Shown here piece after piece: positions 1 to 9,074 of a stretch of 30,331 bases of DNA. Below the pieces are notes generated by a model. That model was not told where the DNA came from. It ran no database searches and saw only the letters and a program-made list of their open reading frames with translations. This DNA is from a virus: the IMG/VR virus record IMGVR_UViG_3300040960_000422, positions 1 to 30,331 of that record; one strand, given 5' to 3'. The position numbers and the translations under genes are program-made. Positions within the stretch are counted from its first letter, which is position 1, and every line of letters begins with the position of its first letter.

Positions 1-1
1 A

Positions 2-1087
2 CAACTGACATCCCTATCTGCAGATACTTCTGGTTCAAGTTTTATTGTCAACTTTAAAAACCACATCGTACTTGGTAATGGGAAAAAGATACTTTTTTCT
101 GCTCCATATGAAGATGATGACTTTACAATTGCCAATGGCGGTGGTATAATTAATGTTGCTGATACAATCACAGGCTTGATTGTTTTTCGTGAACAACTGA
201 TTATCTTTAGTGAAAGCAGCATTAACGTACTTAATGGTAACAGTGTAGCAGACTTTACACTACAGCCAGTGTCACGTGACTTGGGGTGTGTTGCTCCAGA
301 TAGTGTGCAGGAAATTGGTGGTGATGTAATATTCCTTGGTCCTGATGGACTGCGCCTCTTTTCTGCAACAGACCGCATTGGTGACTTTAGCCTTGCATCA
401 ATATCAAAGACTATTCAAGTTGAGATATTGGATTTGATTTCAAGTAGCCCTAATGGTTTTGCAAGTACAGTCATTCGTGAGAAAAGCCAGTATCGCTTGT
501 TTGGTTATAACACTGGCTATACCAATGATTCTGCTAAAGGCATTGGTGCTACACAACTTCAAGAGGGCATAGCCTTCAATGATATGCGAGGCATTAACGC
601 ATACGTTACATACAGTGAGTATGACGGTTTCGCAGAACGTATCTACTTTGCTAACGCAGATGGGTATGTATATCAGATGGAGCAGGGCAATACATTTGAT
701 GGCGTAGATATTCCAGCCACATTTGCCACTCCGTTTATTCCTTTGGGTGACCCCAATGTTCGTAAGACCATCTACAAAGGAACAACTTATCTGGACGTAA
801 ACGGTGACTTTGACCTTGAGTTTTCACTCAAGTTTGACTTTGACCAGCCGGGTTCAGTTCAACCAGACTCTGTTTTGTCAAGTGATGCAGCCGCATCTAT
901 TACATACGGTTCTGGTATTTTTGGTACATCATTGTACGGTGTTAAACAAAAAGCCATCTATGATGTACAAACAATAGGTTCAGGATTTACAGTGTCTATT
1001 CTATATGAAACAACAGGAACAAACACAGACGCTGTATTTACGATTGACGCTGCTACATTGCAGTATACTACCAACGCTAGGAGATAA
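2..1087 (+). CDS. Tail hub/nozzle-type structural protein, 5' truncated by window edge
   Basis: The reading frame is open from base 2, so the gene begins outside the window; the first in-frame TTG at 176 is not a credible start. About 361 residues are visible. Short beta-rich segments recur (FREQLIIFSESS, GDVIFLGPDGLRLFSA, NADGYVYQMEQG), as in the beta-propeller tail proteins of podoviruses (P22 gp10-type stabilisation protein or T7 gp12-type nozzle). The stretch around VSRDLGCVAPDSVQE followed by GDVIFLGPDGLR is what I recall of this family. The stop is two bases before the next ATG and the gene lies directly upstream of the tail fibre, which suits a tail tip protein. The assignment to a propeller family is inference from pattern and position; a generic tail protein is the safe reading. 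Confidence 0.6.
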   Translation, partial: QLTSLSADTSGSSFIVNFKNHIVLGNGKKILFSAPYEDDDFTIANGGGIINVADTITGLIVFREQLIIFSESSINVLNGNSVADFTLQPVSRDLGCVAPDSVQEIGGDVIFLGPDGLRLFSATDRIGDFSLASISKTIQVEILDLISSSPNGFASTVIREKSQYRLFGYNTGYTNDSAKGIGATQLQEGIAFNDMRGINAYVTYSEYDGFAERIYFANADGYVYQMEQGNTFDGVDIPATFATPFIPLGDPNVRKTIYKGTTYLDVNGDFDLEFSLKFDFDQPGSVQPDSVLSSDAAASITYGSGIFGTSLYGVKQKAIYDVQTIGSGFTVSILYETTGTNTDAVFTIDAATLQYTTNARR

Positions 1088-1089
1088 TA

Positions 1090-3459
1090 ATGGGTACAGG
1101 TTACACTCGTAATGATACCGCCAATAACATTGCTGACGGGAACGTAATCAACGCCTCTGACCTTGACGGAGAGTTTGATGCAATTCAGGCAGCGTTTAAC
1201 GCAAGCACAGGCCACAGTCACGATGGCACAACAGGTGAAGGACCACAAATCGGCACAGGCGGTATTGCTGATAATGCGGTAACACTTGGTACGAAGACTA
1301 CAGGTAACTATGTCGCTACTGGTGCAGTAAGCGGTGTAGGTCTATCTGGTTCAGCCAGTGCTGAAGGCGCAACATTCACAGTCACATCCAATGCCACTGA
1401 TGCAAACACGGCAAGCACTATTGTTGCCCGTGATGCAAGTGGCAATTTTTCTGCCGGAACCATTACTGCTGCACTGACAGGTACAGCATCTAACGCTGCT
1501 CTACTTGATAGCCTTGACAGCACACAGTTTCTTCGTAGCGATGCGGCAGATACCAAAACAGCAGGTGACTTGTCTTTCGCGGATAATGTGAAGGCGCAGT
1601 TTGGTGCTGGCAATGACTTGCAGATTTACCATAATGGGTCTGATAGTTATATTATTGATGACGGAACTGGGAATCTAAACCTTCGTGCTTCTAGTCAAAT
1701 AAAAATACAAAGTCTTTCGGGCGAAGATTGCGCTATTTTTAACGAAAATGGTTCTTCTTCACTTCAATATGATAACGCAACCAAACTCGCCACCACCGCC
1801 ACAGGCGTGGATGTTACTGGTGTAATCACAACAGATGGCCTCACTACATCTGCTGATATCAATTTCGGCGACAACGACAAGGCTGTCTTCGGTGCTGGGT
1901 CTGACTTGCAAATTTATCACGATGGTAGCAATAGTTATATTAGAGATGCTGGCGTTGGCAATCTTTATATTCAAGCGCAAACTAGCTTGGTTTTAGAAGA
2001 CACAGACGGAAATAATTATTTATCTGCGACAGATGGTGGTGCGGTATACGTTTATTATAATGGTTCAACCAAACTTACCACCAAAACAGACGGCGTGGAC
2101 ATCACAGGTGAACTGCAAGCAGACAGCCTAGACATTGATGGCGTTGCTGACTTTACAGGCAAGACTACACACCGTGGCGGTGTATCACTGCTAGACAGCG
2201 ATGTATTGTCGCTTGGCACAAGTGATGACCTACAGATTTATCACGATGGTAGCAATAGTTATATTGATGAGGCTGGAACTGGCGGTCTTAAAATAAACGC
2301 TAACAATTCGCTTGTCATTGGTAAGTATGGTGCTTCTGAAAGTATGGCTGTCTTTGATACAGATGGCGCAGTAACTCTTTACTACGACAACGCAGCCAAA
2401 CTCGCCACCACCTCTAGTGGTGTCACAGTAACAGGGCAGTTAAATGCTGACGGATTGGCTTTAGGTGATAACGAAACTGCTTATTTTGGTAATAGCGGTG
2501 ACTTGCAGATTTATCACACAGGGTCACATAGTTTCATTCATGATAATGGAACTGGCAGTCTTTACATTGACGCTACACAACTAAACTTCCGTAATGGCGC
2601 ACAAACGCAAATATACGCTGACTTTACTAGTGGCGGTGCGGCAAGGCTAGCGTACAACGGTAATGTTAAGTTCCAAACCAACTCTGGCGGTGTCACAGTA
2701 ACAGGCACAGTGACGGCTGATGGCGTGTCTTTGGATGACAATGAATACATCAAATTAGGTACAAGTGATGACTTATGGATTTATCACAACGGCACTGATA
2801 GTTATATTTATGATGATGGCACTGGGAACTTAAAATTAAGAACAAACGGTGCAGCCATTCAACTGTTAGATTCCGTTGGTAACAATATGGCCCAGTTTTC
2901 TTCTGGTGGGGCTGCTTCACTCTATTACGATGGAAATCAAAAGTTAGCCACAATCTCTACAGGCATTGACATAACAGGCAATATTAACGCAGTAGACCAA
3001 ATTTATATCGCAGAGGGTCTTTACCATGAAGGTGATACAGATACCTACATACAATTTCATGCAGCAAACCAATGGCGTGTTGTTACTGGCGGCACAGAAA
3101 TGCTGGAAGTCAATGATAGTTATGTATTGCTTGGTGCAAACAGTGTTGGCAAAGTCAATACTAATTCTGTATCTGGAAGTGTAGCCCCTGACTTCCATGG
3201 AAATAATATCTTTGTGTGGACACTAACTGGCAACCTTACACTGTCAAACCCAACAACAGAAGTTGCTGGCATGTCTGGTGTGTTTGTCTTTATTCACAGT
3301 GGTGCAGCACGAACAGTATCGCTTGGCACAGACTATGAAACAGTAGGCGGTGCTGGGCTTACACTTTCTAGCACGGCGGGTGCTACAGACGTTGTGCCTT
3401 ACACTGTGTCTGCATCAGGTCGCATCCTGCTTGGAACACCGCAGTTGGCGTTTGCTTAA
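1090..3459 (+). CDS. Tail fibre protein with five-fold repeat
   Basis: This 789-residue protein starts at an ATG two bases after the preceding stop. The N-terminus (about residues 1-60, with GEFDAIQAAFNASTGHSHDG) resembles the virion-attachment end of many marine phage fibres. Residues about 172-585 hold five copies of a DLQIYHDGSNSYI-D-GTGNL-type unit, with the central Leu at residues 177, 273, 381, 472 and 562. Between copies are LATT-TGVDVTG-type linkers. The C-terminus is Gly/Thr/Ser-rich beta structure. These repeats are known from fibre-like proteins of marine phages and probably build a trimeric beta shaft. Gene order (tail protein, this, a lectin-like protein) supports a role in host adsorption. 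No chaperone or peptidase domain was recognised at the end. Function as fibre is well supported; the ligand is unknown. Confidence 0.8.
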   Translation: MGTGYTRNDTANNIADGNVINASDLDGEFDAIQAAFNASTGHSHDGTTGEGPQIGTGGIADNAVTLGTKTTGNYVATGAVSGVGLSGSASAEGATFTVTSNATDANTASTIVARDASGNFSAGTITAALTGTASNAALLDSLDSTQFLRSDAADTKTAGDLSFADNVKAQFGAGNDLQIYHNGSDSYIIDDGTGNLNLRASSQIKIQSLSGEDCAIFNENGSSSLQYDNATKLATTATGVDVTGVITTDGLTTSADINFGDNDKAVFGAGSDLQIYHDGSNSYIRDAGVGNLYIQAQTSLVLEDTDGNNYLSATDGGAVYVYYNGSTKLTTKTDGVDITGELQADSLDIDGVADFTGKTTHRGGVSLLDSDVLSLGTSDDLQIYHDGSNSYIDEAGTGGLKINANNSLVIGKYGASESMAVFDTDGAVTLYYDNAAKLATTSSGVTVTGQLNADGLALGDNETAYFGNSGDLQIYHTGSHSFIHDNGTGSLYIDATQLNFRNGAQTQIYADFTSGGAARLAYNGNVKFQTNSGGVTVTGTVTADGVSLDDNEYIKLGTSDDLWIYHNGTDSYIYDDGTGNLKLRTNGAAIQLLDSVGNNMAQFSSGGAASLYYDGNQKLATISTGIDITGNINAVDQIYIAEGLYHEGDTDTYIQFHAANQWRVVTGGTEMLEVNDSYVLLGANSVGKVNTNSVSGSVAPDFHGNNIFVWTLTGNLTLSNPTTEVAGMSGVFVFIHSGAARTVSLGTDYETVGGAGLTLSSTAGATDVVPYTVSASGRILLGTPQLAFA
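1603..2844 (+). repeat. Five in-frame repeats coding the tail fibre shaft
   Basis: Five related coding units of about 28 residues lie at spacings of 96, 108, 91 and 90 residues. Each holds DL(Q/W)IYH, a Gly/Ser turn, a (S/F)YI core and a GTG-L core. At DNA level the units are diverged but share runs such as gacttgcagatttatcac. They are protein repeats, not CRISPR: there are no constant spacers and the frame is kept throughout. Confidence 0.85.
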
Positions 3460-3472
3460 TAGAGGATAACTT

Positions 3473-5938
3473 ATGTCTTTAACAACATCAGCACATTGGA
3501 TGTACAACCCCGGTGGTGGTTTCTACGACTACGAAATTGAAAACTCGTTGCGGCTTGAAAGAAACGATAACACCTATCTTTTGCGAAACTTTGCTACAGG
3601 CAATCGCCGCACATACACTCGTTCATTCTGGTTTAAGCGTTCTAAAATAGAAGGCGCTGAAAGATACTTTTACACCGTCACCACTTCTAACTCTGATTCA
3701 ATGCTCTTTGAAACAGACGAACGCATCAGATTTAGTCACTTTGCAAATACCTATCGCCTAACAACTTCGCAAAAATTTCGTGATACTAGTGCTTGGTATC
3801 ACATTGTTGAACGTGTGGACACAACGCAGGGAACCGCAAGCAATCGCTGGCGCATCTATGTCAATGGGGTTCAGGTAACTGCATTTGATGTTGAAAATTA
3901 CCCGCCACAAAACTACGACACAAAACACAATGTTAGCGGCAATGCCCACCACTTGATGACCAATGAACCAAGCAGTAATAACTTCAGTGGGTATGTAGCG
4001 GACTACAATTATATTGATGGTCAATCGCTTGGGCCAGACAGCTTCGGTGAATTTAAATCAGGCGTCTGGATACCAAAAGAATACAGCGGTTCATATGGCA
4101 CTAACGGTTTCCATCTGGAGTTTGCTGGCAACGCCAACGATACCAGTGGTAATGGTAATAACTTTACTTCTTACAACATCAGCAGTTATGACTATATGGC
4201 TGATACACCGACTAATAATTTCCCTACAATTATAAAAGGCTACAATCAAAATATTAGTCAGGGAAATTTAAAAGTAGAAAGAAGTAGTAACGCCAATAAT
4301 CATATGGGTTACTTTTCTACTATGGGTATGAAAACAGGAAAATGGTATGCCGAAGTACGATATGTAGACCCCGCTGTTGACACAGTAACTTTTGGTGTTG
4401 CGGAAACAAACGAAAGATTTTCTCCCAGCCAAGACACTACTGCTTATGCTGGTGGTTCACGAGGTGGTATTGCTGCTAACACTTATGTTGATTGGGCTAC
4501 ATATAGTGTAGAATCAAAAAAGTTTAGCACATATAATGGAACAAATACTTCATATGGTGTTGGTGGAGCAAGTGGTGACATATTTATGCTTGCTGTAGAT
4601 ATGGACAATAATAAGTTCTGGATTGGTAAAAATGGAACTTGGATGGCTTCTGGTAATCCTGCTTCTGGAACAAATCCAACACATGAAGGTGCGGCATTTG
4701 CACCAGAAAAAGAAATGGTATTTGTAGGTTCTTTTTATGCTGGACGTGCGACAGATATACGTTGGAACTTTGGTCAAGATTCTACTTTTATGGGAGCAGT
4801 AACAGCAGGTAGCAATGCAGATGCAAACGGCTATGGTGATTTTAAGTATGCACCACCATCAGGTTTCTTAACTCTTTGTTCACAGAATATGCCAGACCCA
4901 GCGATTGACCCCGCAAATGATGACTCACCACAAGATTACTTTGACACTGTGTTGTACACTGCGGCAACAAGCAACGGCACATACACTCACGGCAGTTTGT
5001 CTTTTCGTCCTGACTTCACTTGGATTAAAAACCGCAATAATATAGAACGTCATTTTTTAATTGATGTTGTGCGTGGTAATACATCAATCACAGATAAGTT
5101 TCTTGTGTCCAGTAGCACTGCTGCTGAAGGTGCTAATGGTATTTCTGGCACAACATTCAGTGTGACTGATACTGGTTATGAGTTTGTGGAAACAAGCATT
5201 GGCGTTGGTGAATTATACTTCAACGGCAGAACCTACGTTGGATGGAACTGGAAGGCTGGCGGCACAGGCGTAAGCAACACCGATGGCAGTATCACATCAA
5301 CTGTGTCGGCTAATCAGGATGCAGGGTTTAGTGTTGTAACTTGGACAGGAACATCTGGAACAGACACGATGGGTCACGGACTTGGCACTGCTCCCAGCAT
5401 GATAATAACAAAATCTCTTTCAGGAGATAACTGGATTGTTTATCACAAAGATTTGGGTGCAACAAAACAACTGTATCTTGATTTGACAAATCAAGTAGAA
5501 ACAAATGCAAACATTTATAGTGTTGTTCCGACAAGTTCTGTTTTTACTATAGGTTCTTGGTCAAGCACTCGTGATTTTGTTTCTTATTGTTTTGCAGAAA
5601 AATATGGCTATAGTAAATTTGGATATTATACAGGCAATGGTAGCACGGATGGCGGTTTTATTTATACAGGATTTAAACCTACCTTTCTTATTTGTAAAAA
5701 TACCAACACAAGTAGTCACCACTGGACTATGACAGATGATAAAAGACCCGGATACAATGTAATAAACAAATATTTGTATGCTAATGGTAATGGTACAGAA
5801 ATGACTGGTGATAGAGTAGATTTTCTTGCTGATGGTTTTAAGTTACGGCACAATGATTGGGATAATAATCGCAATGGCGTTGGTTACATATATATGGCTT
5901 TTGCAGAAAATCCGTTTAAATATAGTCCTGCAGGTTAA
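3473..5938 (+). CDS. Receptor-binding tail protein with LamG-like and SPRY-like modules
   Basis: The 821-residue product has three visible parts. Residues about 45-200 look like a concanavalin A/LamG fold (SFWFKRSK, WYHIVERVD, WRIYVNGVQV, ADYNYIDGQSLGPDSFGEF). Residues about 285-440 look like a SPRY/B30.2 domain (KTGKWYAEVRYVD, FGVAETNERF, LAVDMDNNKFWIGKNGTW, RWNFGQDSTF). From about 455 to the end is a module frequent in marine phage proteins (LTLCSQNMPDPAI, DFTWIKNRN, VGWNWKAGG near 590, and a terminal GYIYMAFAENPFKYS). The start has AGAGGA upstream and lies 13 bases after the fibre stop. A role in carbohydrate binding at the host surface is inferred from lectin-like domains and position next to the fibre; no enzyme motif is visible. 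Confidence 0.75.
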   Translation: MSLTTSAHWMYNPGGGFYDYEIENSLRLERNDNTYLLRNFATGNRRTYTRSFWFKRSKIEGAERYFYTVTTSNSDSMLFETDERIRFSHFANTYRLTTSQKFRDTSAWYHIVERVDTTQGTASNRWRIYVNGVQVTAFDVENYPPQNYDTKHNVSGNAHHLMTNEPSSNNFSGYVADYNYIDGQSLGPDSFGEFKSGVWIPKEYSGSYGTNGFHLEFAGNANDTSGNGNNFTSYNISSYDYMADTPTNNFPTIIKGYNQNISQGNLKVERSSNANNHMGYFSTMGMKTGKWYAEVRYVDPAVDTVTFGVAETNERFSPSQDTTAYAGGSRGGIAANTYVDWATYSVESKKFSTYNGTNTSYGVGGASGDIFMLAVDMDNNKFWIGKNGTWMASGNPASGTNPTHEGAAFAPEKEMVFVGSFYAGRATDIRWNFGQDSTFMGAVTAGSNADANGYGDFKYAPPSGFLTLCSQNMPDPAIDPANDDSPQDYFDTVLYTAATSNGTYTHGSLSFRPDFTWIKNRNNIERHFLIDVVRGNTSITDKFLVSSSTAAEGANGISGTTFSVTDTGYEFVETSIGVGELYFNGRTYVGWNWKAGGTGVSNTDGSITSTVSANQDAGFSVVTWTGTSGTDTMGHGLGTAPSMIITKSLSGDNWIVYHKDLGATKQLYLDLTNQVETNANIYSVVPTSSVFTIGSWSSTRDFVSYCFAEKYGYSKFGYYTGNGSTDGGFIYTGFKPTFLICKNTNTSSHHWTMTDDKRPGYNVINKYLYANGNGTEMTGDRVDFLADGFKLRHNDWDNNRNGVGYIYMAFAENPFKYSPAG

Positions 5939-5948
5939 GGAGTAAATA

Positions 5949-6515
5949 ATGGCTTGGAAATATAATGACACATACATCCGTGCTGGACGCAGTTGGGTTG
6001 GCACGGCAACGGACGAAGAAGGTAACACCTTTGATGTCACACACCCACGCAACTGGATGATTTGGTCAGACGAAGACAAAGTTGCCGCTGGTCTTGTATG
6101 GGAAGATGACCCTGCACCATTTGATGGTCGTTTCTGGTGGGGTTTAGATACGCCAAAAAGTCTTGATGACATTCCTCAAGTAGACGAACAGGGTAATCCT
6201 TTTATGGTTGGCGGTGTTCAACAAGTTTTATGGGGTCTTAAATCAGAATGGAAAGAAATCACAAAAAAGCAAGCTGCTTCTTTGTTATCTAAAACAGACT
6301 GGTACGTTACTCGTAATGCTGAAACTGGTGATGCAGTACCAGAAAATGTAACAACTTATCGTGCGGCTGTGCGTACAGCAAGCAACACGATTGAAGCAAG
6401 CATTGACGGTGTGGCAGACCACGCAGCATTTTTAGCACTGTTTGACACACCTGTTGATGCGGATGGTAATCCAACTGGCAATGCGCCTATTAATGATTGG
6501 CCTGAAGAGGTTTAA
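5949..6515 (+). CDS. Possible tail fibre assembly or tail-associated protein
   Basis: The product has 188 residues, with AAGGAG six bases before the ATG. The second half (about residues 105-150) runs KKQAASLLSKTDWYVTRN, then VP-NV-TYRAAVRT. This resembles the LL-TDW...VP..YR.A.R signature of small fibre assembly/tail chaperone-like proteins encoded after fibre genes in many phages. The N-terminal half is acidic and rich in Trp (for example RFWWGLDTPKSLDD) and I do not recognise it. Position directly after the receptor-binding protein fits an assembly helper. The call rests on a short motif and on synteny, so it may simply be a structural protein of unknown role. Confidence 0.45.
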   Translation: MAWKYNDTYIRAGRSWVGTATDEEGNTFDVTHPRNWMIWSDEDKVAAGLVWEDDPAPFDGRFWWGLDTPKSLDDIPQVDEQGNPFMVGGVQQVLWGLKSEWKEITKKQAASLLSKTDWYVTRNAETGDAVPENVTTYRAAVRTASNTIEASIDGVADHAAFLALFDTPVDADGNPTGNAPINDWPEEV

Positions 6516-6517
6516 TC

Positions 6518-6742
6518 ATGGAAATGACCGAACTCGTTGATATACTATTAGGCTTGGTCATAGCAGGTGGTGGCTTTTGGGTTACTACTATGGCTAAAGA
6601 ACTCAAGCGTCTTGAAATACTTTTAAACAAGACACGTGAAGACTATGCAACCAAGTTTGAATTGCGTGATGATATGAGGCAGGTCATGGATGCATTGCAT
6701 CGTGTTGAAGATAAGTTAGACAAAGTATTGAGTAGGGAATAA
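6518..6742 (+). CDS. Small protein with one membrane segment and a coiled coil
   Basis: The 74-residue product has a single hydrophobic stretch at about residues 5-24 (ILLGLVIAGGGFWVTTMA) followed by a charged helix with regular Leu/Val spacing that is likely to form a coiled coil. GAAGAGG lies upstream of the ATG, two bases after the previous stop. One transmembrane segment plus a cytoplasmic helix occurs among pinholin-like and other small lysis or virion-entry proteins, but nothing in the sequence decides between these. The recognised lytic enzyme of the window is far away on the other strand, so a holin role is only a guess. Confidence 0.6.
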   Translation: MEMTELVDILLGLVIAGGGFWVTTMAKELKRLEILLNKTREDYATKFELRDDMRQVMDALHRVEDKLDKVLSRE

Positions 6743-6745
6743 GGT

Positions 6746-8878
6746 ATGGCAATGTTCAAAGCATTTAAACCTAGTGGCATGGAGAAGATTGCACGTGCCA
6801 TGGGTTATCAAGGCAATATGCAGGGCTTTCAAGATTACCTTGCTCAAGACCCTATGCGTCAACAGCAGATGCAACAGTATCAGCAGAAGGCTATGATGAT
6901 GGCACAGGGTGGTGTAGTTAAGAAGTATCAAGAAGGTGGTGACGTAACAGACACAACAACTACAGACACAACTACACCTACAACAGATAGAACAATTGGT
7001 CAAACAACTGTAGAACGTATGTATACACCGGGATTGCCAACTGGTGGAGTAACAACAGCCGCCGCAACTCCATATGCTCCTTCTCAAGAAATTACGGCAG
7101 GAACAGGTGCAGTTACAGGTGCAGTGGCTGTTCCAACAGCAATGGCTGGCACTTCTTATGCGGCAGGTCCTGCTGAAACGCAAGCAGCACAAATGCAGGC
7201 TACCCAAGCAGCACCTGCTATTGACACTGCTTTGCAAGCGACTCAAGCGGCACAAGCAAATCCTCAAGACCCTCGTGCGCAAGTTACTGCCGCACAGCAA
7301 ACTGCTAGTTCTGTAGGTAATTTGCAAGCAGCACAGGGTAATGCGGCTCTTATAAATAATCCTGTACAACGACAGATTCAGCAAGGCGAACTTATTAGTG
7401 GTAATGCTGTAGATGCAAATAAAATTGCACAAGCAACTGCCCAGATTCAAGCGGCTCAAGCAACACCAACACAACAAGCTACAGTACAAGGTCAATTAGA
7501 TGGTCTTATGCAACAGTTTCAAGGTGGTGCTACACCAGCGTGGGCGGCAGGCGCAATGCGCAATGCTACTGCAATTATGGCACAGCGTGGTTTAGGTGCT
7601 TCATCACTTGCTGGACAAGCTCTTGTTCAAGCCGCTATGGAAAGTGCATTACCTATTGCACAGGCTGATGCCCAAACACGTGCTACATTTGAAGCACAAA
7701 ACTTGTCTAATCGTCAACAAGCGGCAATGATGGCGGCAGAGCAACGTGCAAGATTTTTAGGACAAGAGTTTGATCAAGAGTTTCAATCACGTGTTCAAAA
7801 TGCTTCACGCATTGCCGATATTGCTAATCAAAACTTTACTGCAGAACAACAGGTTCAACTGGAAAACAGTCGTGCTGCAAATACAATGAATCTTAACAAC
7901 CTGTCAAACAGACAGGCTCTTGTGTTGGCAGAAGCAAGTGCGCTTGCTAATTTAGATACTTCTAATCTTAATAATCGTCAGCAAGCCGCTGTTCAAAATG
8001 CACAAAACTTTTTGCAGACAGATTTAACAAATCTTTCAAATCAACAACAAACAGACTTGTTTAAAGCGCAACAGCGTGTGCAGTCTATGTTTACAGATCA
8101 AGCCGCAGAAAATGCCGCACGTCAATTTAATGCTACCAGTCAGCAACAAACCGATCAGTTCTTTGCTAACTTGGCTAATCAGGTAGCACAGTTTAATGCA
8201 TCACAAGCAAATGCACAGGCACAATTTAATACAGGTCAGGTAAATACACTTGAACGGTTTAATGCCGAATTGAACAATCAGCGTGATCAGTTCAATGCGC
8301 AGAATCAATTGGTGATTGCACAGAATAATGCACAGTGGCGTAGAGAAATTGCAACGGCAGACACTGCCGCAGTTAATCGTGCTAATGAACTAAATGCCGC
8401 CGCTGTATTGGATATGTCTAATCAAGCCTATGCAAATTTGTGGACATACTATGCTGATACAATGGAATGGGCATGGACATCTGCCGAAAACTCACAAGAT
8501 CGTTATGCAGATATGGCAATCGCAGAACTTGATGCGCAGACAAGAAAAGATGTACAAAATGAAATTTCTTCTACTGCGTCTGGTACTGCTGTAGGTGGTC
8601 TAGTAGGAACAGTTTTGGGTGCTGGTATTGAACACGGTTTTGGTAAGTTATTCTGCTGGGTGGCACGTGAAGTATATGGTAAGGGTGATCCACGTTGGTA
8701 TGCATTCCGTCTGTGGATGAAGTATGATGCACCTAAATGGCTCTATAAACTTTATCAGAAACATGGTCAAAGTTACGCCAAGTTTATTTCAAACAAACCT
8801 GTTATGAAATGGGCAACTAAAAAACTTATGGACTTGATTATTGAACGGAAACGGAGTAAAATAGATGCGTGGGTATAA
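6746..8878 (+). CDS. Gln/Ala-rich internal virion (ejection-type) protein with hendecad repeats
   Basis: The 710-residue product is strongly Gln/Ala/Asn rich. After an N-terminus with many Met/Gln (QQQMQQYQQKAMMMA) comes a Thr-rich linker at about 65-90. A conserved-looking block, TPAWAAGAMRNATAIMAQRG and following residues, lies near 255-300. Residues 319-560 form a continuous 22-residue (two times 11) helical repeat. A glycine-zipper-like hydrophobic stretch is at about 609-635 (GGLVGTVLGAGIEHGFG). The C-terminus starts CWVAREVYGKGDPRW at 637 and is aromatic and basic; I know similar ends from other phage virion proteins. Neighbours are virion genes, with four bases separating it from the previous stop. 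The helical rod and Gly-rich hydrophobic segment suit a protein ejected with the DNA, by analogy to T7 gp14-16; this is inference. Confidence 0.65.
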   Translation: MAMFKAFKPSGMEKIARAMGYQGNMQGFQDYLAQDPMRQQQMQQYQQKAMMMAQGGVVKKYQEGGDVTDTTTTDTTTPTTDRTIGQTTVERMYTPGLPTGGVTTAAATPYAPSQEITAGTGAVTGAVAVPTAMAGTSYAAGPAETQAAQMQATQAAPAIDTALQATQAAQANPQDPRAQVTAAQQTASSVGNLQAAQGNAALINNPVQRQIQQGELISGNAVDANKIAQATAQIQAAQATPTQQATVQGQLDGLMQQFQGGATPAWAAGAMRNATAIMAQRGLGASSLAGQALVQAAMESALPIAQADAQTRATFEAQNLSNRQQAAMMAAEQRARFLGQEFDQEFQSRVQNASRIADIANQNFTAEQQVQLENSRAANTMNLNNLSNRQALVLAEASALANLDTSNLNNRQQAAVQNAQNFLQTDLTNLSNQQQTDLFKAQQRVQSMFTDQAAENAARQFNATSQQQTDQFFANLANQVAQFNASQANAQAQFNTGQVNTLERFNAELNNQRDQFNAQNQLVIAQNNAQWRREIATADTAAVNRANELNAAAVLDMSNQAYANLWTYYADTMEWAWTSAENSQDRYADMAIAELDAQTRKDVQNEISSTASGTAVGGLVGTVLGAGIEHGFGKLFCWVAREVYGKGDPRWYAFRLWMKYDAPKWLYKLYQKHGQSYAKFISNKPVMKWATKKLMDLIIERKRSKIDAWV
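7700..8425 (+). repeat. Eleven tandem 22-residue (hendecad pair) coding repeats
   Basis: Read as protein, residues 319-560 of the Gln/Ala-rich virion protein divide without gaps into eleven 22-residue units. Units at 319, 385, 407 and 429 begin NLSNRQQ, NLSNRQA, NLNNRQQ and NLSNQQQ. Later units show QFNA, QFFA, QFNA, QFNT, RFNA, QFNA, QNNA at 11-residue spacing. An 11-residue period is typical of long, nearly straight helices. The DNA copies are diverged. Confidence 0.75.
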
Positions 8879-9074
8879 TCCGGCTCTGGTTGCTTACAGG
8901 GCAATAGATTTAGATAAAATTCCAACAGAAATGGAACAGAAACCATCTGGTGGTTTGCTTGCCCCAAAAAAGTCTATGGACAAATCGTCTGATTTAGACA
9001 AGCAACCTGCTATGCGAACAATCGCTCATATGAAGATACTCCGTAAACGAAGGGAGCAAATAAATGGCTCTTGA
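8865..9074 (+). CDS. Small basic virion-module protein of unknown function
   Basis: The product has 69 residues. The ATG overlaps the last 14 bases of the preceding gene and has CGGAGT nine bases upstream; the stop overlaps the next gene by 11 bases. This tight packing and the clear ribosome site are the main reasons to accept it. The sequence is rich in Lys, Pro and Ser (EMEQKPSGGLLAPKK) and ends in a basic helix (HMKILRKRREQING). No family is recognised. Position among internal virion genes suggests a minor virion or scaffold component, but this is inference from context. Confidence 0.65.
   Translation: MRGYNPALVAYRAIDLDKIPTEMEQKPSGGLLAPKKSMDKSSDLDKQPAMRTIAHMKILRKRREQINGS

Noticed and set aside
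176-178. TTG as the start of the first tail gene
   Set aside because: The same frame is open without a stop from base 2 and reads as matching protein upstream; the gene is simply cut by the window edge.
1603-2844. Possible CRISPR-like or non-coding repeat array
   Set aside because: The repeats are long, diverged, unevenly spaced and in frame inside the fibre gene.
6716-7495. 259-codon minus-strand frame
   Set aside because: It is antisense to the Gln/Ala-rich virion gene and full of Cys, Leu and Ser, as expected from the reverse of CAA/GCA-rich codons; it has no ribosome site.
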